Shown here: one piece after another, positions 54,708 through 62,114 of the stretch
How positions within the stretch are numbered: the stretch's first letter is position 1
Layout: each line of letters starts with the position of its first letter
Source of the DNA: Desulfolutivibrio sulfoxidireducens
GTDB lineage: Bacteria; Desulfobacterota; Desulfovibrionia; Desulfovibrionales; Desulfovibrionaceae
Direction of reading: 5' to 3'
Assembly: GCF_013376475.1 (NCBI RefSeq)
Contig: NZ_CP045508.1
Coordinates: forward strand, 186,001-250,000
Length of the DNA stretch: 64,000 bases
Position numbers and translations under genes: made by a program
The notes under the pieces: model-generated
The model's database searches: none
What the model saw: the letters and a program-made list of their open reading frames with translations, nothing else
What the model was told of the DNA's origin: nothing

Positions 54708-56657
54708 TCAAGCCAGGGCCGCTTCACGGACGGTGGCGTCGTCGTCGGCCTGTTCCCGGCTGGCCGCGTCGGAGACGATCATGTCCACCATGGCCTCGTA
54801 CTGGCCGAGGGTCCATCCGGTGATGTTGATGGCGTTTTGCGGACACACGGCCACGCACGCGCCGCAGCCCAGGCACAGGGCCGGGGTCACATGGGCTCTG
54901 GCGACCCGCTTGCCATCCACGTCCATGGTCTCCAGGCGGATGGCCCCCTCGTTCAGGCAGGCCTCGACGCAGGCCCCGGTTCCGGTACAGGCCCGGACGT
55001 CGACCTCGGCCACGAAGGGATCGAGTTCCACATGCCCCGCGCCGAGCAGGGACACGGCCTTGACCGCGGCGGCCGAGGCCGCGTTGCAGGCCTCGCCGAC
55101 ATCCATGGGGGCCTGGCAGGTCCCGGCCAAAAACACGCCGGCCACGGGCAGTTCCACCGGACGCAGCTTGGGATGGGTCTCCAGGAGAAACCGGTCCGCG
55201 CCCACCGGCAGCTTGAGCATCTCCACCAGTTCGGGGATGGGGCCGGGCTCCATGCCCGTGACCAGCACCACCAGGTCCACCGGCACCTGGAGCGTTTCGC
55301 CGAAGGTCAGTTCGTCGGTGACCGTCACCTCCAGGGGAAAGGCCCCTCCGGCCGGGCTTGTGCTCACCACAGGCGGGGTTTCGGCCGAAAAGCGCATGAA
55401 CACGACCTTGTTCGCGCTGGCCCGGGCGTACATCTCCTCCTGGCCCCGGCCGTAGGTCCGGATGTCCCGGTAGAGCTCGTACACGCTGGTGCCCGGGAAG
55501 GACTCGCGGATGGCGTTGGCCGCGTTGATGGCCGCTGAACAGCACACCCGGGAGCAGTGTTCGTTGAGCTGGCCGTGCTCGTTTTCCTCGTGGATGCCGG
55601 GGATCTGGCGGCTGCCCACGCAGTGGATCATGGCCAGGCGGCGGATGGGCCGGCCGCCCAGGACCAGGGTCTTGGCGCCCCTGGCGTCCATCCCGTCCAG
55701 CGTGCGGATGAGGTCCGGCAGGGTCACCACCCCAGGATGCCCGCCGAAGCCGTATTCCCCCCGGCGGGGGACATAGGAGGAAAATCCGGTGGCCAGCACG
55801 ATCACCCCGGTTTCCAGCGTGAACGGATCGTCGCCGGCAGGGGCCGGGGCCAGGACGCCCTTGCCCGGGACAAAGACCCCGGGATGGACGCCATCGGTCG
55901 GAGCGGCCGCGCCGGGTGCCCTGGATATCTCCAGGCTGAAGTTGCCCACATAGCCGCTAAAGGCGGTCACCTCGGCTCCGGCGCGCACGGTGATGTCCGG
56001 GCTTCGCAGGACCTGGGTCGCCAGATCGCGCACCACCGCGGCCGCGTCCTCCCCGTCCGGGGCCAGCCGGCCGAGCCTGGCCACGCCACCGCCCAGAAAC
56101 CGGGACTTTTCCACCAGGGCCACCCGGATGCCCCGGGCCGCCAGATCGATGGCCGCGCGCATCCCGGCCACGCCGCCGCCGATGACCACGGCGTGTCGCC
56201 GGGCCGGAACCCGGATGGGCTCAAGCGGGGTCAAAAGCCGGGCCTTGCCCGCGGCCGCCGCGACCAGCCGGCTGGCCTTGTCCGTGGCCGCGTCGCCGTG
56301 GTGCACCCAACTGACCTGCTCGCGGATGTTGGCGTGCTCGTACTGGTAGGGATTGCCGCCGGCCCGGGCGATGGCCGCGCGGAAGGTGGTCTCGTGCAGG
56401 CTCGGGGAGCAGGAGGCCACCACCACCCGGTTGATCACGCCGTCGCGCAGGTCCTGCATGATCAGTTCCTGACCGGGATCGGAGCACATGAACATGTTCG
56501 TTCGGGCCACGACCACGCCCGGGACCTGTTCCAGGCGGTCGCGGACCTTTTCCACGTCCACGTGGTCGGAGATGTTCCCGCCGCAGTAGCAGATATAGAC
56601 GCCGACCTTGGCCCGGTCCGGGCTCGCGGCGGGCGCGTCGTCATTATGTCCGGTCAT
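54708..56657 (-). CDS. hdrA: HdrA-like flavin/Fe-S protein, long form
   Basis: 649 residues with AGGAGG upstream; the start overlaps the preceding HdrA-like gene by 14 bases. It has VGVYICYCGGNISDHVD (HdrA N-terminal Cys pair), the FAD motif AVVIGGGVAGMRAAID, HCSRVCC and a C-terminal ferredoxin domain. The second cluster motif CLGCGACVAVCP is complete. The first reads CTGTGACVEAC, with Thr560 where a cysteine is expected, so that cluster has only three normal ligands. HdrA binds FAD for electron bifurcation or confurcation between ferredoxin, MvhD and HdrBC. It probably forms a complex with the HdrA paralogue encoded just before it. Confidence 0.9.
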   Translation of the reverse strand: MTGHNDDAPAASPDRAKVGVYICYCGGNISDHVDVEKVRDRLEQVPGVVVARTNMFMCSDPGQELIMQDLRDGVINRVVVASCSPSLHETTFRAAIARAGGNPYQYEHANIREQVSWVHHGDAATDKASRLVAAAAGKARLLTPLEPIRVPARRHAVVIGGGVAGMRAAIDLAARGIRVALVEKSRFLGGGVARLGRLAPDGEDAAAVVRDLATQVLRSPDITVRAGAEVTAFSGYVGNFSLEISRAPGAAAPTDGVHPGVFVPGKGVLAPAPAGDDPFTLETGVIVLATGFSSYVPRRGEYGFGGHPGVVTLPDLIRTLDGMDARGAKTLVLGGRPIRRLAMIHCVGSRQIPGIHEENEHGQLNEHCSRVCCSAAINAANAIRESFPGTSVYELYRDIRTYGRGQEEMYARASANKVVFMRFSAETPPVVSTSPAGGAFPLEVTVTDELTFGETLQVPVDLVVLVTGMEPGPIPELVEMLKLPVGADRFLLETHPKLRPVELPVAGVFLAGTCQAPMDVGEACNAASAAAVKAVSLLGAGHVELDPFVAEVDVRACTGTGACVEACLNEGAIRLETMDVDGKRVARAHVTPALCLGCGACVAVCPQNAINITGWTLGQYEAMVDMIVSDAASREQADDDATVREAALA

Positions 56658-57978
56658 GGGGCGCCTCCTGTGCGGCCGTTTCCGGGGCGCTTGCCGGGAG
56701 CGCGGTCAGGTATTTGGCCGCCTCCATGGCCGCGGCCCCGGCCTCGGTGATGGTGTCCACGATGTCTTTGGGGCCGGCGGCCACCCCGGCCACGAAGACC
56801 CCGTCCAGGCTGGTCACGGGCGGGGCGATCTTGGGCCTGACGGACCGGATGAACCCGTCGCCGCCAAGGTCCACCGGGCAGATCCCACCGGGCGCAAACC
56901 CCGGCAGCATGCCCATGGACAGGACCACCAGGTCGTGTTCCCGGGTGGTTACGCCCTCGCCGGCCTGATCCTCGAAACGCACGGACACGGCGCCGCCTTC
57001 GCCCGCATCCAGGGAGGCCACCTTGGCCTTGACGAACTCGATGCCCATGGCCTTGGCGTTCTGGTAGAACTGCTCGTAGTTCTTCCCGAAGGCCCGGATG
57101 TCCATGTAGTAGATGGTGATGTCCGCCAAAGGCAGGGAGCCGGACAGCAGCATGGCCTGTTTGATGGCGTACATGCAGCACACCCGGGAGCAGTAGGAGA
57201 CGCCCATGCTGGCGTCGCGGGAGCCCGCGCACTGCACATAGGCGATGGAATCCGGGATCATGCCGTCCGAAGGCCGCAGCACCCGGCCGTAGGGTCCGTG
57301 CGGGGCCAACAGGCGTTCCATCTGCAGGGAGTCTATGACATTCGGGATCTCGCCCCGGCCGTATTGGTTCTTGTCGCCAAGGGGGGACAATTCGAACCCG
57401 GTGGCCAGGATGGCCGTGCGGGCCCGGATGGTGAACTCCTCGGGTTTCTGGTCGTAGCGGATGGCCTTGGTGGGACAGACCTTGGCGCACTTGCCGCACA
57501 GCATACAGTTTTCCACGTCCAGCACGGCCTTTTGCGGGATGGCGTTGGAAAACGGGATGCGGATGGCCTTGCGGCCGGAAAAGCCGCCCTGTTCGATGTC
57601 CGGGACAAGGACCGGGCAGGCGTATTCGCACTTGCGGCAGCCGATGCACGAGTCGATGTCCACGTAGCGGGGCCGCTGGGTGATCCGGGCCGTAACGCCC
57701 CGTCCGTCCCGGTCCAGGCCTTTGACGTCGCAGCAGGTGAACAGGGTGATGTTGTCGTGGTGCGCGGCGGCGGCCATCTTGGGCGTGGTGATGCAACTGG
57801 CGCAATCCAGGGTGGGAAAGACCTTGGACAGGCGGATCATCTTGCCGCCGATGGAGGCGTCCTTCTCCACGACCGCGGTTTTGTATCCCTGGCCGGCCAG
57901 GTCCAGGGCGGCCTGGAGTCCGGCGATGCCCCCGCCGATGACCACGGCGTCGAATACGTCGTTTCGATGCGAATCCAT
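56644..57978 (-). CDS. hdrA: HdrA-like flavin/Fe-S protein, short form
   Basis: 444 residues from ATG 57978; the frame upstream to 58092 is not supported. It has AVVIGGGIAGLQAALDLA (FAD), the HdrA element FPTLDCASCITTPKM, two ferredoxin clusters (CIGCRKCEYACP, CMLCGKCAKVCP), SYCSRVCC and a C-terminal FAD contact GVFVAGVAAGPKDIVDTI. It lacks the N-terminal Cys domain of the longer paralogue. Two HdrA-like proteins in tandem recall the QmoAB pair of sulfate reducers, but the companion genes here are HdrBC, MvhD, TusA and DsrE, so this is a distinct unit. It overlaps the long HdrA gene by 14 bases and lies 179 bases after MvhD. Confidence 0.88.
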   Translation of the reverse strand: MDSHRNDVFDAVVIGGGIAGLQAALDLAGQGYKTAVVEKDASIGGKMIRLSKVFPTLDCASCITTPKMAAAAHHDNITLFTCCDVKGLDRDGRGVTARITQRPRYVDIDSCIGCRKCEYACPVLVPDIEQGGFSGRKAIRIPFSNAIPQKAVLDVENCMLCGKCAKVCPTKAIRYDQKPEEFTIRARTAILATGFELSPLGDKNQYGRGEIPNVIDSLQMERLLAPHGPYGRVLRPSDGMIPDSIAYVQCAGSRDASMGVSYCSRVCCMYAIKQAMLLSGSLPLADITIYYMDIRAFGKNYEQFYQNAKAMGIEFVKAKVASLDAGEGGAVSVRFEDQAGEGVTTREHDLVVLSMGMLPGFAPGGICPVDLGGDGFIRSVRPKIAPPVTSLDGVFVAGVAAGPKDIVDTITEAGAAAMEAAKYLTALPASAPETAAQEAPHDRT

Positions 57979-58157
57979 GTGGTGCCCCCGAACGCATGCC
58001 AGGCTCGCGCGAGGCGGCCCGGCGTGTCTTTGGGATGCCGGCGCGATGCCGGTCAGGTGCGGCGGTTGCCGCTCAAAAGTGGTCGTGCGCACGGCAGGGC
58101 CGCTTCACCTGATACGTTGATTAAAAAAACACGGTTCATGCGGTCTTCGATCCGGCC

Positions 58158-58577
58158 TCAGGCCGCAACCGGCGGCCCAAGTTCCTTTACGATCTGGTTC
58201 ATCTGATTCACTTCATTGAGAAAGGCCCGGTTGCACACCGTGCAGATGGCCGTCAGGCGCAGCCGGCGGATGTCCAGGTCCTTCTCCTTCATGAGCTCGT
58301 AGACCCGGTCCAGGCGCCTGGCCATGGCCTTATACGCCCCCTCGTAGGGGCATTCCTCGCCGCAGGACATGATGATGATCCCGGCGATGCCCTTTTTGAA
58401 GCAGTCCAGGTAGAAGTGTTCAGGGAAAAGGACCGGGGCCTTCACCTTGAGGATGTGGACGTTGGCCGGATAGCTGGCGTGGGCCTGACCCACGGAGTCC
58501 GCGCCGGGATAGGCGCAGCTCTCCGTGGCCAGGACCAGGATCGTGTCGGGCGCGTTTTTGCGTGCCTGGCTTCCCAT
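58158..58577 (-). CDS. mvhD: MvhD-type hydrogenase/electron-transfer iron-sulfur subunit
   Basis: 139 residues. The family features are LVLATESCAYPGADSVG, then IIIMSCGEECPYEGAYKAM and RLRLTAICTVCNRAFLNEV, whose cysteines bind a [2Fe-2S] cluster. In methanogens MvhD bridges hydrogenase to HdrA; relatives in sulfate reducers link other donors to HdrA. The start has an AGGTCGCC-type weak ribosome-binding site, and the gene lies 11 bases after the TusA-like gene. It is encoded with HdrA, so it should feed electrons into the HdrA complex. No hydrogenase gene is in the window, so the partner donor is unknown. Confidence 0.85.
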   Translation of the reverse strand: MGSQARKNAPDTILVLATESCAYPGADSVGQAHASYPANVHILKVKAPVLFPEHFYLDCFKKGIAGIIIMSCGEECPYEGAYKAMARRLDRVYELMKEKDLDIRRLRLTAICTVCNRAFLNEVNQMNQIVKELGPPVAA

Positions 58578-58588
58578 GGCGACCTCGC

Positions 58589-59092
58589 TTACTTCTTGCG
58601 CCGTACGAAATGCTTGTCGTAGCCGTCGGCGGCGACGAGCCCCAGGTAGTCGTGGCCGACCTTTTTGGCCCAGGCCGGGATGTCCGTCCGGGTGCCGGAG
58701 TCGTTGGAATAGATCTCCAGCACCTCGCCCACCTTGACCTTGCCGATGCCCTTCTTGGCCTCGAGCAGGGGGCCGGGGCAGGCGCTGCCCCGGGCGTCGG
58801 AGGTGCTGCTGACCTGGATGGAGGAGAGATCAAGTTCGGACATGTCGTGGCTCCTTTGCGGGGTGGTTTGTGTTTTTCTCAGCACGAACAGGCAGCCTTT
58901 GCCGATGGCTTGCGTGTCGCAGCCGATACACGTGCATGAGCAGTCGTGATGCACGCGGCGAAAATCCTCCATGATGGATTCCTCGTCGCAGAGGATCTCG
59001 ATGCCCTCTCCAGGAGCCGCGTTCCGCAGCACGGATCCGATGTGCAGGATCACAAGAGGGGTTATCGAATTTCTCAGGTCTATCCGCATCAT
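58589..59092 (-). CDS. Double TusA-like sulfur carrier (TusA-like domain, Cys linker, canonical TusA domain)
   Basis: 167 residues from ATG 59092 (AGAAGG upstream); ATG 59116 is possible. Residues about 1-50 (SITPLVILHIGSVLRNAAPGEGIEILCDEESIMEDF) resemble a TusA-like fold without the CPxP motif. A short cysteine linker follows (CSCTCIGCD), and residues about 84-167 form a normal TusA domain with the CPGP active-site motif (Cys105). ATG 58843, with a better ribosome-binding site AAAGGAG, would give the C-terminal TusA alone (84 residues), so two products may be made. TusA proteins carry a persulfide on this cysteine. It is the first gene of the Hdr operon, after the sigma-54 promoter. Confidence 0.7.
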   Translation of the reverse strand: MMRIDLRNSITPLVILHIGSVLRNAAPGEGIEILCDEESIMEDFRRVHHDCSCTCIGCDTQAIGKGCLFVLRKTQTTPQRSHDMSELDLSSIQVSSTSDARGSACPGPLLEAKKGIGKVKVGEVLEIYSNDSGTRTDIPAWAKKVGHDYLGLVAADGYDKHFVRRKK

Positions 59093-59144
59093 GTGCCGCG
59101 CCTTCTTCCCGATCATCGTTGTGGCATCGGGTTCCCATGGCTTT

Positions 59145-59160
59145 AGCGACTTGCGTGCCA
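59145..59160 (-). promoter_or_regulatory. Candidate sigma-54 (-24/-12) promoter of the Hdr/sulfur operon
   Basis: On the minus strand TGGCAC is followed after exactly five bases by TCGCT, against the consensus TGGCAC-N5-TTGCW. Only one base of the -12 element differs, and the invariant GG and GC are correctly spaced. It would start transcription about 40 bases before the TusA-like ATG at 59092. The divergent gene encodes a sigma-54 activator, supporting the call. Confidence 0.65.
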
Positions 59161-59279
59161 GACGGAGACCAGCGGGCGCGGCAGGGACATCGATATTTTA
59201 ACCTACTGATATTGTGGGTGATAATAACAATGTTTGTTCCATGGGCAGGAGTTTTTGGGGGCTGCGCCTTGCCGTGAGC

Positions 59280-59330
59280 CTGTTCACATGTTATTATTCT
59301 GAACAGCACGTCTGTTTTTAATCTGAACAG
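59280..59330. promoter_or_regulatory. Inverted and direct CTGTTCA/TGAACAG repeats, candidate activator binding sites
   Basis: CTGTTCA (59280-59286) and TGAACAG (59300-59306) form an inverted repeat. TCTGAACAG occurs again at 59322-59330, with CTGTTTT at 59312-59318 as a weaker partner. They lie 120-185 bases upstream of the candidate sigma-54 promoter and just before the activator gene's start at 59341, the usual place for an enhancer that also autoregulates. Confidence 0.55.
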
Positions 59331-59340
59331 GTAGGGCCCC

Positions 59341-60711
59341 ATGACCAGTCTCCATCTCGACGAATATTGGCGCACGGTGGTGAACACCATCCAGGACGGG
59401 GTGATGATCGTGGACCCGAAGGGCCGGATCGTGTCCGTGAACAAGGCCCTGGAGGACATCACCGGGTATGCCCGGGAGGAGCTGGTGGGGGCCTCGTGCG
59501 CCATCATCAACTGCACCTCCTGCGAGCTGATCAGGGGCAACCAGGACTGCCATTGGTGCGTGATGTTCCAGAAGGGGGAATTGCGGCGGCAGCGGTGCGC
59601 CATCACCCGCAAGGACGGCGTGGTGGTGCATGTGGTGAAAAACGCCTCGGTCCTGAAGGACCCCTCGGGAACGGTCATCGGCGCGGTGGAAACCATGACC
59701 GATGTGACCGACCTTCTGGAGAAGGAGACCCAGATCGAGACCTATCGGCGGGAGCTTCTGGCCGAGGACTCGTTCCACGGCCTTTTGGGGCGTTCCGAGG
59801 CCATGCTGCGGGTCTACGACATGATCGCCGACGCGGCCCAGTCGGACGCGCCGGTGATCATTTACGGGGAGAGCGGCACGGGCAAGGAACTGGTGGCCCA
59901 GGCGGTGCATCAGACCGGGGCCCGGGCCGCGAAACCGTATCTCAAGGTGAACTGCGCGGCCCTGAGCGAGGCCCTGCTCGAAAGCGAGCTGTTCGGCCAC
60001 GTGCGGGGGGCCTACACCGGGGCGCACAAGAGCCGGGTCGGCCGGTTCGAGGCGGCCGGCGACGGGGACATCTTCCTGGACGAGATCGGAGACCTGCCCC
60101 TGACCACCCAGGTCAAGCTGCTGCGCGTCCTGGAGGACCGGGTCGTGGAGCGGGTCGGGGACCACACGCCCATCCCGGTGCGGGCCCGGATCATCACCGC
60201 GACCAACCGGGACCTGCCGACGCTGATCGAGGAGGGATCATTCCGGAGGGATTTCTACTACCGCATCAACGTCATTCCCATCCGGATGCCGGCCCTGCGG
60301 GAGCGCAAGGAGGACATCCCCCTTTTGGCCCAGGCCTTTTTTAGGCGCATCAAGCTCAAATACGAGAAGAAAAACATTCGAGGGATATCCCGCGAGGCCA
60401 TGGACCTTTTGATGCGCTATCCCTGGCCGGGCAACGTACGCGAGCTCAAAAGCGCCTTTGAGTACGCCTTCATCGCCTGTCGGGGCGAGGTCCTGGAGCC
60501 CGGGGACATGCCTGGCGACATCGTGCTGGGCACGGCCAGGCCCGCGCGGGCGGCCCCGGTCGCGGGCCTCGACGACATCCGCCGGGAACGCCTGGTCGCG
60601 GCGCTGGCCGCGGCCCGGGGGAACCAGTCCGAGGCGGCGCGGCTTTTAGGCATATCCCGGACCACCATCTGGAGCCAGATCAAGCGCTTCGGCCTGCACC
60701 CCGGCACGTAG
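59341..60711 (+). CDS. Sigma-54-dependent activator with Cys-rich PAS domain
   Basis: 456 residues. The N-terminal PAS domain (residues about 10-125) carries Cys53, 58, 61, 70, 73 and 86, with CxxC spacings C58-C61 and C70-C73. These are absent from most PAS domains and could bind an Fe-S cluster or form redox disulfides. The AAA+ domain has the Walker A GESGTGKE (Lys182) and GAYTGA (223-228, Y in place of the more common F), the loop that contacts sigma-54. A Fis-type helix-turn-helix near the C-terminus (NQSEAARLLGISRTTIWSQI) binds DNA. It is divergent from the Hdr operon and almost certainly activates it. Confidence 0.9.
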   Translation: MTSLHLDEYWRTVVNTIQDGVMIVDPKGRIVSVNKALEDITGYAREELVGASCAIINCTSCELIRGNQDCHWCVMFQKGELRRQRCAITRKDGVVVHVVKNASVLKDPSGTVIGAVETMTDVTDLLEKETQIETYRRELLAEDSFHGLLGRSEAMLRVYDMIADAAQSDAPVIIYGESGTGKELVAQAVHQTGARAAKPYLKVNCAALSEALLESELFGHVRGAYTGAHKSRVGRFEAAGDGDIFLDEIGDLPLTTQVKLLRVLEDRVVERVGDHTPIPVRARIITATNRDLPTLIEEGSFRRDFYYRINVIPIRMPALRERKEDIPLLAQAFFRRIKLKYEKKNIRGISREAMDLLMRYPWPGNVRELKSAFEYAFIACRGEVLEPGDMPGDIVLGTARPARAAPVAGLDDIRRERLVAALAAARGNQSEAARLLGISRTTIWSQIKRFGLHPGT

Positions 60712-61166
60712 GCCTCCGGCGGGCGAGTTCCTTTCGCCGTGATCCCATTGCGGCCGGAGGCGGCCGCCCTTCCCCTGGCGCGCGCGACGCGCCGGATGGC
60801 GGGCCTCTCATCCGGATTGCACGCCACCCTTCCCCTGGCGCGTCACGCCCGTGGACGCGACGCACCGTGTGAAAGAACGCTCCTGGTATTTTAAAGAAGT
60901 GAAACGATCGCGGCGAGGCGAACCGCTGAAATCCCCGGGATGGCCCGCCGGGGTGCGGGGGCCGTGGTGATGGCCATGAAATAGCTGGGAATTACGGGAA
61001 CGGCTGACATTTCTCAAAATGGAATGATTTTTGCTATGTCTGTTTCGCGCATCTGGGAACGCACTTTGTATCACATAACGAAACAGATGGGCGAAAGTAT
61101 TTCCAAAGGGTCTGGCTTTGGATGGGCGCCTAGCAGCAGTGGCGGCGGCATGTCTGGAAGTTACTG
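60712..61166. other. 455-base intergenic region
   Basis: No gene or strong terminator is seen. A 20-base element, GCCRCCCTTCCCCTGGCGCG, occurs at 60763-60782 and again at 60823-60842, exactly 60 bases apart and differing at one position. The right end becomes AT-richer before the start of the LysM-like gene. Confidence 0.4.
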
Positions 61167-62021
61167 ATGCGCTTATGGCAAACATGCTTGTTACAAATGG
61201 TGAATAATACGAATGATGTAAAGAGTTTTCGGATACATTCCAGGGAGAGTCGCGTGCAAAATGATATCGTATGTGCATATAAGCGTGTGTTGAATGACGC
61301 ATCGCCGCAAAAAAATGGCTTTTTCAAAGCCTCACGATCCGTTTTGCTGCATGTGCTGCTGTGCGGGTTGGTTTTCGCGGGAGGCGTTGCCCCCTCCGTC
61401 GCCGGCTCCGGGAACGCGAACACCGATGTGAAAGCCGGACCGGACTCTTCCTTGGAGGCGCGGCACATGGCCTACCCGCCGCGAAACCTCGGCCGGGTGA
61501 GCGCGGCTGCCGGAGGCGGATTCACCCGCAAGGCGGCGCTCATTTATGGTGATGCGCAGCGGGATGTCCTGGCCGCCCTGTCCAAGGTCAATCCGGACGT
61601 GAAGGACTGGGACGCGCCCGGCGCGGGCCGGCGGATCGTCCTTCCGGCCCTGACGGCGGAGATGCCGCCTCCGGGGGCGCGGCTGGTTCGGGTCGGCAGG
61701 GCCCTGGACGCCGAAAGCGGCCTGGAAGTGCTCGAGGCGTATTCCGGGGTGAGCCCTGGACTGCGGCTCTTCGTCAGGTTTCATCCCTCGCGGGGGCTGG
61801 TCTTCGACGTGATCGTCGACAACGTGTTCCTCGATCCCCAGGCGGCGCGTTCGGCCGTGGCCGGGCTGCCGCCAGGGCTCGCCGAGAGCGCCGTTGTCGA
61901 GGAGGCCTTCGAGAAGGGAACCCTTTTTTACACCAGGCTCGGCGCGGTCGGCGCAAAGCGGCGGCCAACGGCGGATGAAAAACTGGCGGCGCGCGACCTG
62001 GTTGGTCCCGGACCGCTGTAG
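61167..62021 (+). CDS. Probable exported LysM/SPOR-like protein of the polysaccharide locus
   Basis: 284 residues from ATG 61167, with GGAAG seven bases upstream; ATG 61197 has no such site. The first 55 residues are polar, then a hydrophobic segment (about 58-78, SVLLHVLLCGLVFAGGVAPSVAG) could be a signal anchor. A LysM-like region follows (GGFTRKAALIYGDAQRDVLAALSKVNPDVKDWDAPGAGRRIVLP). The C-terminal part (GLEVLEAYSGVSPGLRLFVRFHPSRGLVFDVIVDN) resembles a SPOR-like sandwich. Such proteins bind peptidoglycan or scaffold export machinery. It is 93 bases upstream of the kinase-like gene. Confidence 0.55.
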   Translation: MRLWQTCLLQMVNNTNDVKSFRIHSRESRVQNDIVCAYKRVLNDASPQKNGFFKASRSVLLHVLLCGLVFAGGVAPSVAGSGNANTDVKAGPDSSLEARHMAYPPRNLGRVSAAAGGGFTRKAALIYGDAQRDVLAALSKVNPDVKDWDAPGAGRRIVLPALTAEMPPPGARLVRVGRALDAESGLEVLEAYSGVSPGLRLFVRFHPSRGLVFDVIVDNVFLDPQAARSAVAGLPPGLAESAVVEEAFEKGTLFYTRLGAVGAKRRPTADEKLAARDLVGPGPL

Positions 62022-62114
62022 GCCGACGAACGCAAGGATATGGGTCTGGAAATACAGGGAATCATCCAGGCGTCCCCATCCCGGAAAGCCGGGAAAAAAA
62101 ACAGGGAACCGCGT

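Noticed and set aside
57979..58092. Longer N-terminus of the short HdrA
   Set aside because: The residues have no family match and the FAD motif starts soon after ATG 57978.
60763..60842. 60-base-spaced direct repeat
   Set aside because: Two short copies only, in GC-rich sequence; not enough to call a functional element.
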